From CANJBX01 sp035556735 (GTDB lineage: Bacteria > Pseudomonadota > Alphaproteobacteria > Rhizobiales > Xanthobacteraceae), in contig DATMFF010000002.1 of NCBI GenBank assembly GCA_035556735.1, forward strand, positions 372,001 through 436,000: 64,000 nt of DNA. The letters are read 5' to 3'. Position 1 is the stretch's first letter. Each line of letters begins with the position of its first letter. The notes below the pieces were generated by a model. That model saw only the letters and a program-made list of their open reading frames with translations, was not told the origin of the DNA and made no database searches. Positions 56,728 to 64,000 of this stretch are shown piece by piece. Position numbers and translations under genes: made by a program.

Positions 56728-57189
56728 TTACGCGGCCTTGGCTTCCACCACCTTGGCGCCGCCGCTGCCGTTGATGGCGATCTGGCGCGGCTTCTTGGCC
56801 TCGGGGATTTCGCGCACGAGGTCGACGTGCAGCAGCCCGTTCTCGAGCGAGGCGCCACGCACCTCGACATGCTCGGCGAGCTGGAACACGCGCTCGAAGG
56901 CGCGCGCGGCGATGCCCTGGTAGAGCACCTCGCCGGTCTTCTCCTCGGCCTTCTGCTGCTTCTCGCCCTTGATCGTCAGCGTGTTCTCCTTGGCCACGAT
57001 CGAGAGTTCGGGCTCGGAGAAGCCGGCGACGGCCACCGTGATGCGGTAGGCATTTTCGCCGGTACGTTCGATGTTGTAGGGCGGATAGCCCGGCGCGCTG
57101 TCATAGCCAGCGACGTTGTCGAGCATGGAGAACAGCCGGTCGAAGCCGACGGTGGAACGATAGAGGGGAGCGAGATCGAAAGAACGCAT
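56728..57189 (-). CDS. Small heat shock protein (Hsp20/IbpA family)
   Basis: The 153-residue product has an alpha-crystallin domain: YNIERTGENAYRITVAVAGF, LSIVAKENTLTIKGEKQQKA, and AFERVFQLAEHVEVRGASLE, with LENGLLHVDLVREIPE and a C-terminal Ala/Lys tail. It is an ATP-independent holdase for unfolded proteins. The ATG at 57189 has AAGGAGGAT upstream. The leader can fold over this ribosome site (next feature). Confidence 0.95.
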   Translation of the reverse strand: MRSFDLAPLYRSTVGFDRLFSMLDNVAGYDSAPGYPPYNIERTGENAYRITVAVAGFSEPELSIVAKENTLTIKGEKQQKAEEKTGEVLYQGIAARAFERVFQLAEHVEVRGASLENGLLHVDLVREIPEAKKPRQIAINGSGGAKVVEAKAA

Positions 57190-57320
57190 TGCATATCCTC
57201 CTTGAGGTTGAGCGACATGCGAACGACCCGCCAGATGGCCGGATCGGTTCGGCGCGCAGCCGGATGGCCTGCGCATCGAATGAGATGGGGAGACCGGCCG
57301 GGCCGCGCAAGGGTCCGGCG
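57190..57320 (-). promoter_or_regulatory. Candidate ROSE-type RNA thermometer in the hsp20 leader
   Basis: On the minus strand the 3' end of the leader has CCTC-AAG-GAGG, a hairpin hiding the ribosome site, bounded by GCAT and ATGC (57217-57220 and 57191-57194), with TCGCT (matching the U-Y-G-C-U motif of ROSE elements) just upstream. Small heat shock genes of bradyrhizobia and relatives are commonly controlled by ROSE thermometers. I could not fold the whole leader, so this is a candidate only. Confidence 0.42.
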
Positions 57321-57454
57321 GCTCGGCCAAATCCTATTTCGAATCAGTGATTTGGGGTAAGGCTGGTGCCTGCGGGGGGGCCTGACCGGCCCGTCGCCGG
57401 CCTGCTATAAGCGCGCCTCGGACCACACGATCGCACCGACCACATCGCGCACCG

Positions 57455-58399
57455 ATGAAACTCGTGTCCATACCTGCCAATCCGGTTCCCGAAGGGGCCG
57501 TGCTGGCGATGCTCAAGACGCCGGACGGCGTGCGGCTGCGCACCGCGCGCTGGGCGCCGCCGCCCGGGCGCAAGGGCACGGTGTGCCTGTTCCATGGCCG
57601 CACGGAATTCATCGAAAAATACTTCGAGACGGTGCGCGACCTGCGCGAGCGCGGCTTTGCCGTCGCGACGCTCGACTGGCGCGGTCAGGGTCTCTCCGAC
57701 CGGCTCCTGTCCGACCGCAACAAGGGTCACATCCGCAGCTTCGCGCAGTACGACACAGATCTCGAGACCTTCATGCGCGAGATCGTGCTGCCGGATTGCC
57801 CTCCGCCGTATTTCGCGCTGTGCCACTCGACCGGCTCGGCGGTGCTGCTGCGCGCGGCGGCGCGCGGCGAGCGCTGGTTCGATCGCATGGTGTTCACGGC
57901 GCCGCTGATCCGCCTGGCCCGCACGCCGTTTGGCCGCCTGACGCCCGCGGTCGCGCGCACGCTGCGTCTCCTGGGATTCGGCAGCATGCAACTCCGCGGC
58001 CAGCGCGCCGTGGCCGGCACCCAGCCCTTCGCGGGGAATATCCTGACCTCGGATCCCGTGCGCTATGCCCGCACGGCGGCGGTGCTGGAGGCCGAGCCGG
58101 AGCTCGTGGTGGGAGGGCCGACCATCGCGTGGGTCGACGCCGCGTTCGCCGTGATGAAGGAGTTCAACGAGATCGGCTATCCCGACCGCATCCGCCAGCC
58201 CATCCTGATCGTCGCCGCCGGACGCGACCGCATCACGTCGACCCCGGCGATCGAGAATTTCGCGACCCATCTGCGCGCCGGCTCCCATCTCATCATCCCC
58301 GGCTCGCTGCACGAGATCATGATGGAGCAGGACAGCTACCGCCAGCAGTTCTGGGCGGCGTTCGATGCCTTCGTCCCCGGCACGCCGCTGTTCGGATAG
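57455..58399 (+). CDS. Alpha/beta hydrolase, lysophospholipase (PldB-like)
   Basis: The 314-residue product is an alpha/beta hydrolase of the lysophospholipase L2/monoacylglycerol lipase family: VCLFHGRTEFIEKYFETVRD, LDWRGQGLSDRLL, nucleophile elbow FALCHSTGSAVLL, and the catalytic Asp and His region (AAGRDRIT and IPGSLHEIMMEQ). The elbow reads C-H-S-T-G, not G-x-S-x-G. It faces hisN convergently, 8 bp away. Confidence 0.87.
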   Translation: MKLVSIPANPVPEGAVLAMLKTPDGVRLRTARWAPPPGRKGTVCLFHGRTEFIEKYFETVRDLRERGFAVATLDWRGQGLSDRLLSDRNKGHIRSFAQYDTDLETFMREIVLPDCPPPYFALCHSTGSAVLLRAAARGERWFDRMVFTAPLIRLARTPFGRLTPAVARTLRLLGFGSMQLRGQRAVAGTQPFAGNILTSDPVRYARTAAVLEAEPELVVGGPTIAWVDAAFAVMKEFNEIGYPDRIRQPILIVAAGRDRITSTPAIENFATHLRAGSHLIIPGSLHEIMMEQDSYRQQFWAAFDAFVPGTPLFG

Positions 58400-58407
58400 G
58401 GCGTCCG

Positions 58408-59196
58408 TTACCTTGATTTTGCGAGCATGGCCATCGCCGCCGCATGCACGCGGCGGTCGCCCGCCGCGATGATGCGGCCGCCCTTCTCCGCGGGCTCGCC
58501 TTCCCAGGTCGTCACGATGCCGCCCGCGCCGGCGATGATGGGAATGAGCGCGGCGATGTCGTGGGGCTTGATCTCGGTCTCGATCACGAGATCGACGTGC
58601 CCGGCGGCGACCATGCAATAGGCATAGCAGTCGCCCCCGTAGCGCGAGAGCCTGACCTTCTTCTCGACCTTGCCGAAAGCGGCGCGGTCGGATGCGTTCA
58701 TCAGCAGCGGGCTGGTGGTGAACAGGATGGCGTCCTCGAGCTGTTCGCACGGACGCACGGCGAGCACGCGCTCGCCTGCGGGTCCGTGGTAATGCGCGCT
58801 CGCGCCGTCGCCGAAGAAGCGCTCGCGGATGAACGGCTGATGCATCATGCCGTAGACCGGCGCGTCCGACCGCAGCAGGCCGATGAGCGTGCCCCAGGCC
58901 GGCATGCCGCTGATGAAGGATTTGGTGCCGTCGATCGGATCGAGCACCCAGACGAATTCGGCGTCGGTGCGTTCGTCGCCGAACTCTTCGCCGACGACGC
59001 CGTGGCTCGGGAAGGTCCGGCGGATCAGCGTCCGCATCGCGGCCTCGGCCGCCCGATCGGCGGCGGTCACCGGGTCGAAGCCGCCGTTACGGCTCTTGTC
59101 CTCGACGCTGAGCGAGGTGCGGAAGAAGGGGCGGATGGCGTCGCCCGAGACGTCGGCGAGCTCGTGGACGAAGGCCGTGAAATCCACCGCGGTCAT
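58408..59196 (-). CDS. hisN: Histidinol-phosphatase, inositol monophosphatase family
   Basis: The 262-residue product has the metal-binding IMPase motifs GVVGEEFGDE, WVLDPIDGTKSFISG and KPHDIAALIPIIAGAGG. The subfamily with GMMHQPFIRERFFGDG is the HisN type of alphaproteobacteria, which dephosphorylates histidinol phosphate. The hisN, hutG, cpdR neighbourhood is one I recall from other Hyphomicrobiales. A 372-bp gap separates it from hutG and contains the sRNA. Confidence 0.88.
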   Translation of the reverse strand: MTAVDFTAFVHELADVSGDAIRPFFRTSLSVEDKSRNGGFDPVTAADRAAEAAMRTLIRRTFPSHGVVGEEFGDERTDAEFVWVLDPIDGTKSFISGMPAWGTLIGLLRSDAPVYGMMHQPFIRERFFGDGASAHYHGPAGERVLAVRPCEQLEDAILFTTSPLLMNASDRAAFGKVEKKVRLSRYGGDCYAYCMVAAGHVDLVIETEIKPHDIAALIPIIAGAGGIVTTWEGEPAEKGGRIIAAGDRRVHAAAMAMLAKSR

Positions 59197-59446
59197 GGGT
59201 CGCCCAGTGCGATCGGCTCGGGGCGGGTCCCCGACGGTCGTTGTCCGATCCGGCGCTCCCTCTATAGAGGACGGACTCGCGCGCGGGCTACAGCGGACTG
59301 GTTGATCGAAAATCGTCGTGATTTTGAGGGTTAACGGTAATTAAATACTGCTACGCCCTCGGAATAGCGGGTATTCGCGAAATTTCACAGATCTTCCCTT
59401 GCATTTTGTGCAGCGCACGGGCATGTTGTTGCAGTGCGGTAGCTCG

Positions 59447-59526
59447 ATCACTCGAGTTACTGCCGCCCTCCTTGGGCGTTTCCTCCCTAGACTTGGGCCG
59501 CTTGCAAAAGCGGCCCTTTTTCTTTT
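59447..59526 (+). ncRNA. mmgR: MmgR/alpha-r8 family small RNA (suhB RNA family)
   Basis: The element has the three parts of this family: a hairpin CGCCC-N5-GGGCG (59464-59478), the single-stranded core TTTCCTCCCT (59479-59488), and a rho-independent terminator GGGCCGCTT/AAGCGGCCC with a GCAA loop (59495-59516) and TTTTTCTTTT. Both flanking protein genes are on the other strand, so the terminator belongs to a plus-strand RNA. Sinorhizobium MmgR is about 77 nt and limits polyhydroxybutyrate accumulation; I set the 5' end near 59447 from that length only. The upstream 250 bp of the 372-bp gap shows no gene. Confidence 0.8.
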
Positions 59527-59568
59527 CCGGGCCCGTGTCTCACACGCGATGCGCGTGGCGCGCGACGG

Positions 59569-60456
59569 CTACTCGGCGGCGGCGCGATAGGGGCGCAGGT
59601 CTTCCAGCGGCAGTTCGCCCAGACGCTGCGCCAGCAGCAGCATGTGCTGCGCGACGCGGCCGAAATTCGGTGATCGCTCGTAACGCCGCTCGTCCATGTA
59701 GAGCGCGCGGTTGATCTCGAGCTGGATCGAATGCAACCCCGCGGGCGGATCGCCATAGTGCTCGGTGATGAAGCCGCCGGCATAGGGCTTGTTGCGGCTC
59801 ACCGAATAGCCAAGCTCGATCAGCACCGACTCGATCGTGTCGGCGACGGCGGGGACGCAGCTCGTGCCATAGCGGTCGCCGATCACGAAGTCGGCGCGCG
59901 GCCGCTCGTCCCGGCTGCCGGCGGTGGAGGGCATCGAATGGCAGTCCACCAGCACAGCCGCCTTGAACTGGCGGTGCACGCGCGTGATCAGCCGGCGCAA
60001 GGCGCGGTGATAGGGCTTGTACAGCCCTTCGATCCGGCGCAACGCGTCGTCGACGGGGATGCGCTGGTCGTAGATCTCCTGCGCGTCCCCGACCACGCGG
60101 GCCACGGTTCCCAGTCCGCCCGCCACCCGCATCGACCGGGTGTTGGCAAAGGACGGCAGCCGCCCCTCGAACATGCGCGGGTCGAGTTCGTAGGGCTCGC
60201 GGTTGACGTCGACATAGCAGCGCGGGAAGTGCGCGCGCATGAGCGGAAAACCGCCCGGCACCACGTCGGCAAACAATTCGTCGACGAACGTATCCTCGGA
60301 CCGGCGCAGGGTCGCGATATCGAGCTGGGCCCTGGCCAGGAACGCGCGTGGATAGATGTTGCCGCTGTGGGGGGAGTTGAAAACGACCGCGCTCAAGAGG
60401 TGCGGCGGCTCGAGGATTTCAAAAGGCTTTTCGAGTTCGTCGCGCTGTTCGTTCAT
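59569..60456 (-). CDS. hutG: N-formylglutamate amidohydrolase
   Basis: The 295-residue product matches the N-formylglutamate deformylase/HutG family: VVFNSPHSGNIYPRAFLA, EDTFVDELFADVVPGG, and VDCHSMPSTAGSRDERPR with the metal-binding His and Asp. It would release formate and glutamate late in histidine use, though in this order the gene stands apart from a hut operon and may act on other formyl-amides. Confidence 0.9.
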   Translation of the reverse strand: MNEQRDELEKPFEILEPPHLLSAVVFNSPHSGNIYPRAFLARAQLDIATLRRSEDTFVDELFADVVPGGFPLMRAHFPRCYVDVNREPYELDPRMFEGRLPSFANTRSMRVAGGLGTVARVVGDAQEIYDQRIPVDDALRRIEGLYKPYHRALRRLITRVHRQFKAAVLVDCHSMPSTAGSRDERPRADFVIGDRYGTSCVPAVADTIESVLIELGYSVSRNKPYAGGFITEHYGDPPAGLHSIQLEINRALYMDERRYERSPNFGRVAQHMLLLAQRLGELPLEDLRPYRAAAE

Positions 60457-60682
60457 GGACTGGCAATTCGCACCGCGGGATGAAACGAGATCAACGGAGG
60501 CCCTCTCATAGCATTTTACGGGTTGCTAGGCATTACAATCCCGTAGGCTGGTGGGCCGGGCTCGAGAGTTCACTTGGTATTTACTCGCTCTCGGGCTTAT
60601 TGGTGCCGAGGGTCACCGGCGGGGGGTGTGGAGCGGCGCAGCGGCTTCATGGCCCCGCCTATCCGGGCAGGCAAAGCCGCAG

Positions 60683-61042
60683 ATGTCGAAGATTTTGTTG
60701 GCGGAAGACGATACCGATATGCGCCGCTTTCTGGTGAAGGCGCTGCAGAACGCGGGGTTCAACGTCATCTCCTATGATAACGGCCTGTCGGCCTATCAGC
60801 GATTGCGCGAGGAGCCGTTCGAACTGCTGCTGACGGATATCGTGATGCCCGAGATGGACGGCATCGAACTGGCGCGGCGCGCCACCGAGCTCGACCCCGA
60901 CATCAAGATCATGTTCATCACCGGCTTCGCCGCGGTGGCGCTCAATCCCGACTCCAGCGCCCCCAAGCACGCCAAGGTCCTGTCCAAGCCATTCCACCTG
61001 CGCGACCTCGTCAACGAGGTCCAGAAGATGCTGGCGGCCTGA
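60683..61042 (+). CDS. cpdR: Response regulator CpdR
   Basis: CpdR is a stand-alone receiver that, when unphosphorylated, primes ClpXP to degrade CtrA-related substrates. The 119-residue product has Asp9-Asp10, phospho-acceptor Asp52 (LLLTDIVMPEMDG), Thr80 and Lys102 (VLSKPFHLRDLV), all intact. The start at MSKILLAEDD (60683) gives the family length; a longer frame from 60551 is not supported. Phosphate comes from ChpT (see 7440). Confidence 0.93.
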   Translation: MSKILLAEDDTDMRRFLVKALQNAGFNVISYDNGLSAYQRLREEPFELLLTDIVMPEMDGIELARRATELDPDIKIMFITGFAAVALNPDSSAPKHAKVLSKPFHLRDLVNEVQKMLAA

Positions 61043-61134
61043 CCGGCCGCGCTTGCGGCGCCGGTGCCGAGCCGATATAGCAGGGCTTCCCACGGGCAGG
61101 ATCGAACCGGTTCCAACCGGCCATGCTTCGTGAC

Positions 61135-61209
61135 GGGCGCGTAGCTCAGCGGGAGAGCACTACCTTGACATGGTAGGGGTCACAGGTTCGATCCCTGTCG
61201 CGCCCACCA
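61135..61209 (+). tRNA. tRNA-Val (GAC)
   Basis: A 75-nt cloverleaf: acceptor GGGCGCG pairs with CGCGCCC, followed by ACCA encoded in the DNA. The anticodon arm CTACC-TTGACAT-GGTAG carries GAC, and the T arm holds GGTTCGATCC. It reads valine GUC/GUU. It lies in the 182-bp gap between cpdR and the convergent cysQ. Confidence 0.97.
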
Positions 61210-61224
61210 TCCTGCCGTCGCGCC

Positions 61225-62013
61225 CTAGAGGGCCAGCGGCGCTCGCCCCCACGCCACGAATCCGAGATTGCGCAAGCCCGGCTTGCCATAGGCCAGGGCG
61301 CTGCCGTCCGGGGCGAGGACCTGTCCGCCCGCGGCGACCAGCACCGCATGGCCGGCCGCCGTGTCCCATTCCATGGTTGGCGACAGGCGCGGATAGACAT
61401 CGGCGCGGCCCTCCGCGATGAGGCAGAACTTGAGCGAGGACCCTGTCGGCTCGCACGTGCGCAGCGGCAGGCGATCGATCATGCGGTGCGTGGCGTCATC
61501 GAGATGCGAGCGGCTGACCAGCGCAGCAAGACCTTCCGGCGGATAGGCGCGCGTGCGCAACGGCTGTGACGCGCCGAGCGCAACCGTGCTGCCGGGCTCC
61601 GCATCCACCCGAAAAGCTTGCGCGCCCGCCAGGTAGAGTTGCCTGCGCGCGGGGGCGTAGACCGCGGCCGCGGCCGGCGCGCCGTCCTCGATGACGGCGA
61701 GATTGACCGTGAACTCGTCCCGCCCCGCGATGAACTCGCGCGTGCCGTCGAGCGGATCGATGAGCGCGAACCGGCGGGGCGCCTCGCGCTGGCGCACGGC
61801 ATCGAAGCTTTCCTCGGCGATCACCGGCAGCGCCGCATCCAGGGTTTGCAACTGCGCGCGGATCAACTGCTCGGACGTCCTGTCCGCCGCCGTGACCGGC
61901 GATCCGTCGGGCTTGAGGGATGAGGCCCGGTCGGCGGCGAGGATGATCTTGCCGGCCTCGCAGGCGATCTGGCCCAACCGGAGCGCGAGAGCCGCGCGCG
62001 TGTCCTTGTCCAT
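61225..62013 (-). CDS. cysQ: 3'(2'),5'-bisphosphate nucleotidase CysQ
   Basis: CysQ hydrolyses 3'-phosphoadenosine 5'-phosphate to AMP. The 262-residue IMPase-fold product has PVTAADRTSEQLIR, VIAEESFDA, FALIDPLDGTREFIAGRDEF and PTMEWDTAAGHAVLVAAGGQ, the CysQ subtype pattern. The start at 62013 is set by the conserved MDKDTRAALALRLGQIACEA N-terminus; the frame to 62214 is noncoding-like. Confidence 0.92.
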   Translation of the reverse strand: MDKDTRAALALRLGQIACEAGKIILAADRASSLKPDGSPVTAADRTSEQLIRAQLQTLDAALPVIAEESFDAVRQREAPRRFALIDPLDGTREFIAGRDEFTVNLAVIEDGAPAAAAVYAPARRQLYLAGAQAFRVDAEPGSTVALGASQPLRTRAYPPEGLAALVSRSHLDDATHRMIDRLPLRTCEPTGSSLKFCLIAEGRADVYPRLSPTMEWDTAAGHAVLVAAGGQVLAPDGSALAYGKPGLRNLGFVAWGRAPLAL

Positions 62014-62237
62014 GGGCGAATACGATGCCGGCGGGCTCGCGGGGTCAGGGTGCGTCGACAGCCTCGGCGGAGCCCGCACTCGCGAAGAATGGAGGCGCCG
62101 ATCCGGGCCATGAACGGCGCCCGAACGTCCCAATGCCTGGCCCGACCCAAAGTTCGATCGAACTTTTGTGTGGTTGCGCCATTGCCCCGATGATACGTTA
62201 GGACATTGCCACAAACAACGCGCTGGAAGGGTCGGCG

Positions 62238-63614
62238 ATGCGGGTCGCGATGATCGGCACGGGTTATGTTGGCCTCGTCTCCGGGGCCTGCTTCGCCGAT
62301 TTCGGCCACCATGTCACCTGCGTGGACAAGGACGCCGACAAGATCGCGGCGCTGACGCGCGGGGCGATCCCGATCTTCGAACCCGACCTCGACCGGCTGG
62401 TGGCCGCCAACGTCCGGGCCGGGCGGCTGCAGTTCACGACCGAGTTGAACGGCCCGGTGGCCGAGGCCGACGCGGTGTTCATCGCGGTCGGCACGCCGTC
62501 GCGGCGCGGCGACGGCCACGCCGACCTCAGCTACGTCTATGCAGCGACGCGCGAGATCGCGGCGGCGCTGCGCGGCTATACGGTGGTGATCACCAAATCG
62601 ACGGTCCCGATCGGGACGGGAGACGAGGTCGAGCGCATCATTCGCGAGCATCGGCCCGATGCGGATTTCGCCGTGGTGTCAAATCCCGAGTTCCTGCGCG
62701 AGGGCGCGGCGATCCAGGATTTCAAGCATCCGGACCGCATCGTCGTCGGGACGGGCGACGAACGGGCCCGCAAGGTTCTCGCCGATCTCTACCGGCCGCT
62801 CTACCTCAACCAGGCGCCCATTCTTTACACCAGCCGGCGGACGGCGGAATTGATCAAGTACGCCGCCAACGCGTTTCTGGCCACCAAGATCACCTTCATC
62901 AACGAGATCGCCGATCTGTGCGAAAAGGTGGGGGCCGACGTGCAGGAGGTCGCGCGCGGCATCGGCCTCGACAATCGCATCGGCGCGAAGTTTCTCAACG
63001 CCGGTCCCGGCTTCGGCGGGTCGTGCTTCCCCAAGGATACGCGCGCGCTGATCAAGACGGCGCAGGACAACGCCGCGCCGCTGCGCATCCTCGAGGCGGT
63101 CAACGCGGTGAACGACACCCGCAAGCGGGCGCTCGCGCGCAAGGTGTCGGCGGTGTTCGGCGGCACGCTGCGCGGCAAGACCGTGGCGGTGCTGGGCCTG
63201 ACCTTCAAGCCCAACACCGACGACATGCGCGAGGCGCCGTCGATCACCCTGATCACCGCGTTGCAAGATCTGGGCGCGCGCGTGCGCGCCTACGATCCGG
63301 AGGGCATGGAGCAGGCGAAGGCGGTTCTGCAGGACGTCACTTATTTCGACGATCCCTATGCATGCGCGGCCAATGCCGACGCGCTGGTGATCGTGACCGA
63401 GTGGGAGCAGTTCCGCGCACTCGATCTCGATCGCCTCAAGGCGACGATGGCGTCGCCCGTCATCGTCGATCTGCGCAACATCTATCGTCCGGATGAGATG
63501 GCTCGCCTGGGCTTCATCTACGACGGCGTGGGCCGCGGCGTGCCTGAGCAGGCGGCCATTCCCGCCGAACCGCGGCCGCCGCTGCGGCTGGTGCGAAAGC
63601 CGGCGGCCGAGTGA
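62238..63614 (+). CDS. ugd: UDP-glucose 6-dehydrogenase
   Basis: Ugd oxidises UDP-glucose to UDP-glucuronate. The 458-residue product has the Rossmann motif VAMIGTGYVGLVSGACFADF, the catalytic Cys in NAGPGFGGSCFPKDTRAL, the substrate helix IKYAANAFLATKITFINEIA, and the NAD motif LGLTFKPNTDDMREAPSITL. It ends with a basic, Pro-rich tail slightly longer than usual. It uses the product of GalU. Confidence 0.96.
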   Translation: MRVAMIGTGYVGLVSGACFADFGHHVTCVDKDADKIAALTRGAIPIFEPDLDRLVAANVRAGRLQFTTELNGPVAEADAVFIAVGTPSRRGDGHADLSYVYAATREIAAALRGYTVVITKSTVPIGTGDEVERIIREHRPDADFAVVSNPEFLREGAAIQDFKHPDRIVVGTGDERARKVLADLYRPLYLNQAPILYTSRRTAELIKYAANAFLATKITFINEIADLCEKVGADVQEVARGIGLDNRIGAKFLNAGPGFGGSCFPKDTRALIKTAQDNAAPLRILEAVNAVNDTRKRALARKVSAVFGGTLRGKTVAVLGLTFKPNTDDMREAPSITLITALQDLGARVRAYDPEGMEQAKAVLQDVTYFDDPYACAANADALVIVTEWEQFRALDLDRLKATMASPVIVDLRNIYRPDEMARLGFIYDGVGRGVPEQAAIPAEPRPPLRLVRKPAAE

Positions 63615-63674
63615 GCGGCGCGCGAGCCTCGGGCCTTAAGACGGCGTCAAGGTAAACGCTATCCGACGAGGGAC

Positions 63675-63689
63675 TTAACCAAACCCTAA
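63675..63689 (+). promoter_or_regulatory. CtrA-like box TTAA-N7-CTAA upstream of cheW
   Basis: The CtrA consensus is TTAA-N7-TTAA(C). Here TTAACCAAACCCTAA keeps the first half and spacing with one mismatch in the second. It lies 70 bp before the cheW ATG. CtrA controls motility and chemotaxis genes in this class, and the window encodes ChpT and CpdR of its relay. Confidence 0.4.
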
Positions 63690-63758
63690 GCCCTGCCGTG
63701 CTATCCGTTTGCGGATTGCTCCTTGCAGCGTTCCGCGCGCACTTACAGACGGGTCATC

Positions 63759-64000
63759 ATGCGTACCGAGACGAGCCCAGTTCCTTCCGAAGCCAACTCG
63801 CAAATCGCGGCCGCCCGCGCGGCCGGCGGAGCGCCGGATCGCACGGAGTTCATCAGCTTCGCGATCGGCGACGACCAGTACGGCGTGGACATCATGTCCG
63901 TCCGCGAGATCAAGGGCTGGTCCGAGATCACGCCGCTGCCGAACCAGCCGGAATATGTGCGCGGGGTTCTCAACCTGCGCGGCGCCATGGTTCCGATCAT
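63759..64000 (+). CDS. cheW: Chemotaxis coupling protein CheW, truncated by the window edge
   Basis: The first 80 residues are present: an Ala-rich leader and then FISFAIGDDQYGVDIMSVRE, IKGWSEITPLPNQPEYVRGV and LNLRGAMVPI, the first subdomain of CheW. CheW links receptors to CheA. The start at 63759 agrees with the domain onset. The gene runs off the right edge. Confidence 0.93.
   Translation, partial: MRTETSPVPSEANSQIAAARAAGGAPDRTEFISFAIGDDQYGVDIMSVREIKGWSEITPLPNQPEYVRGVLNLRGAMVPI

Noticed and set aside
59331..59344. CtrA-like TTAA-N6-TTAA upstream of hisN
   Set aside because: The spacer is six, not seven, so both halves cannot lie in register for CtrA. AT-rich promoter sequence of hisN explains it.

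Overview
The window is 64 kb of GC-rich (about two-thirds G+C by eye), gene-dense chromosome from an alphaproteobacterium of the order Hyphomicrobiales (Rhizobiales), probably near Xanthobacteraceae/Nitrobacteraceae. Support: a CtrA-phosphorelay pair (chpT, cpdR), the envelope protein EipA (DUF1134), the hisN-hutG-cpdR neighbourhood, an MmgR/alpha-r8 type small RNA, and several repeat families typical of this order. No rRNA, phage, IS transposase, plasmid or CRISPR locus was seen. There is one tRNA gene (Val-GAC).

Layout. 0-10 kb: an edge-truncated FemAB-like gene downstream of a translationally coupled pair of small four-helix transporters, a TPR membrane protein, gpsA, a palindromic repeat array, a coiled-coil membrane protein, eipA, a YHS protein, chpT with a single-domain response regulator, and an orphan binding protein. 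10-22 kb: urea transporter urtABCDE followed by urease ureD-ureA-X-ureB-Y-ureC-ureE-ureF-ureG, where X is FmdE-like and Y is GFA-like. 22-29 kb: VOC and DUF1330 genes, then a branched-chain/amide-type ABC system whose binding-protein gene converges on the livHMGF operon. 29-37 kb: an MNT/HepT toxin-antitoxin pair, a molybdenum hydroxylase operon with a cyclase-family hydrolase, divergent from a fumarylacetoacetate-hydrolase-family gene, then aroE. 37-44 kb: a YqjD/YqjE-like envelope stress cluster and a cyanate uptake/cyanase operon. 44-64 kb: galU, lytic transglycosylase, DUF459 SGNH protein, gltBD, threonine aldolase, Hsp20, lysophospholipase, hisN, the sRNA, hutG, cpdR, tRNA-Val, cysQ, ugd and the start of cheW.

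How the genes fit. Much of the window concerns nitrogen. Urea import and hydrolysis, cyanate import and hydrolysis, and glutamate synthase all feed ammonium into glutamate. The urt and cyn operons each carry a canonical sigma-54 (-24/-12) promoter preceded by a palindrome of the form CTGCGC...GCGCAG, which suggests NtrC-type control of both. Urea equilibrates with cyanate in water, so the two systems may also be linked chemically.

Most notable points: two C1-annotated proteins (FmdE-like, GFA-like) wedged between the urease structural subunits; a repeat element captured by the ureF reading frame; a 55-bp-period palindrome array inside the cyanate operon; a well-supported MmgR-like sRNA; and a possible ROSE-type RNA thermometer before hsp20.
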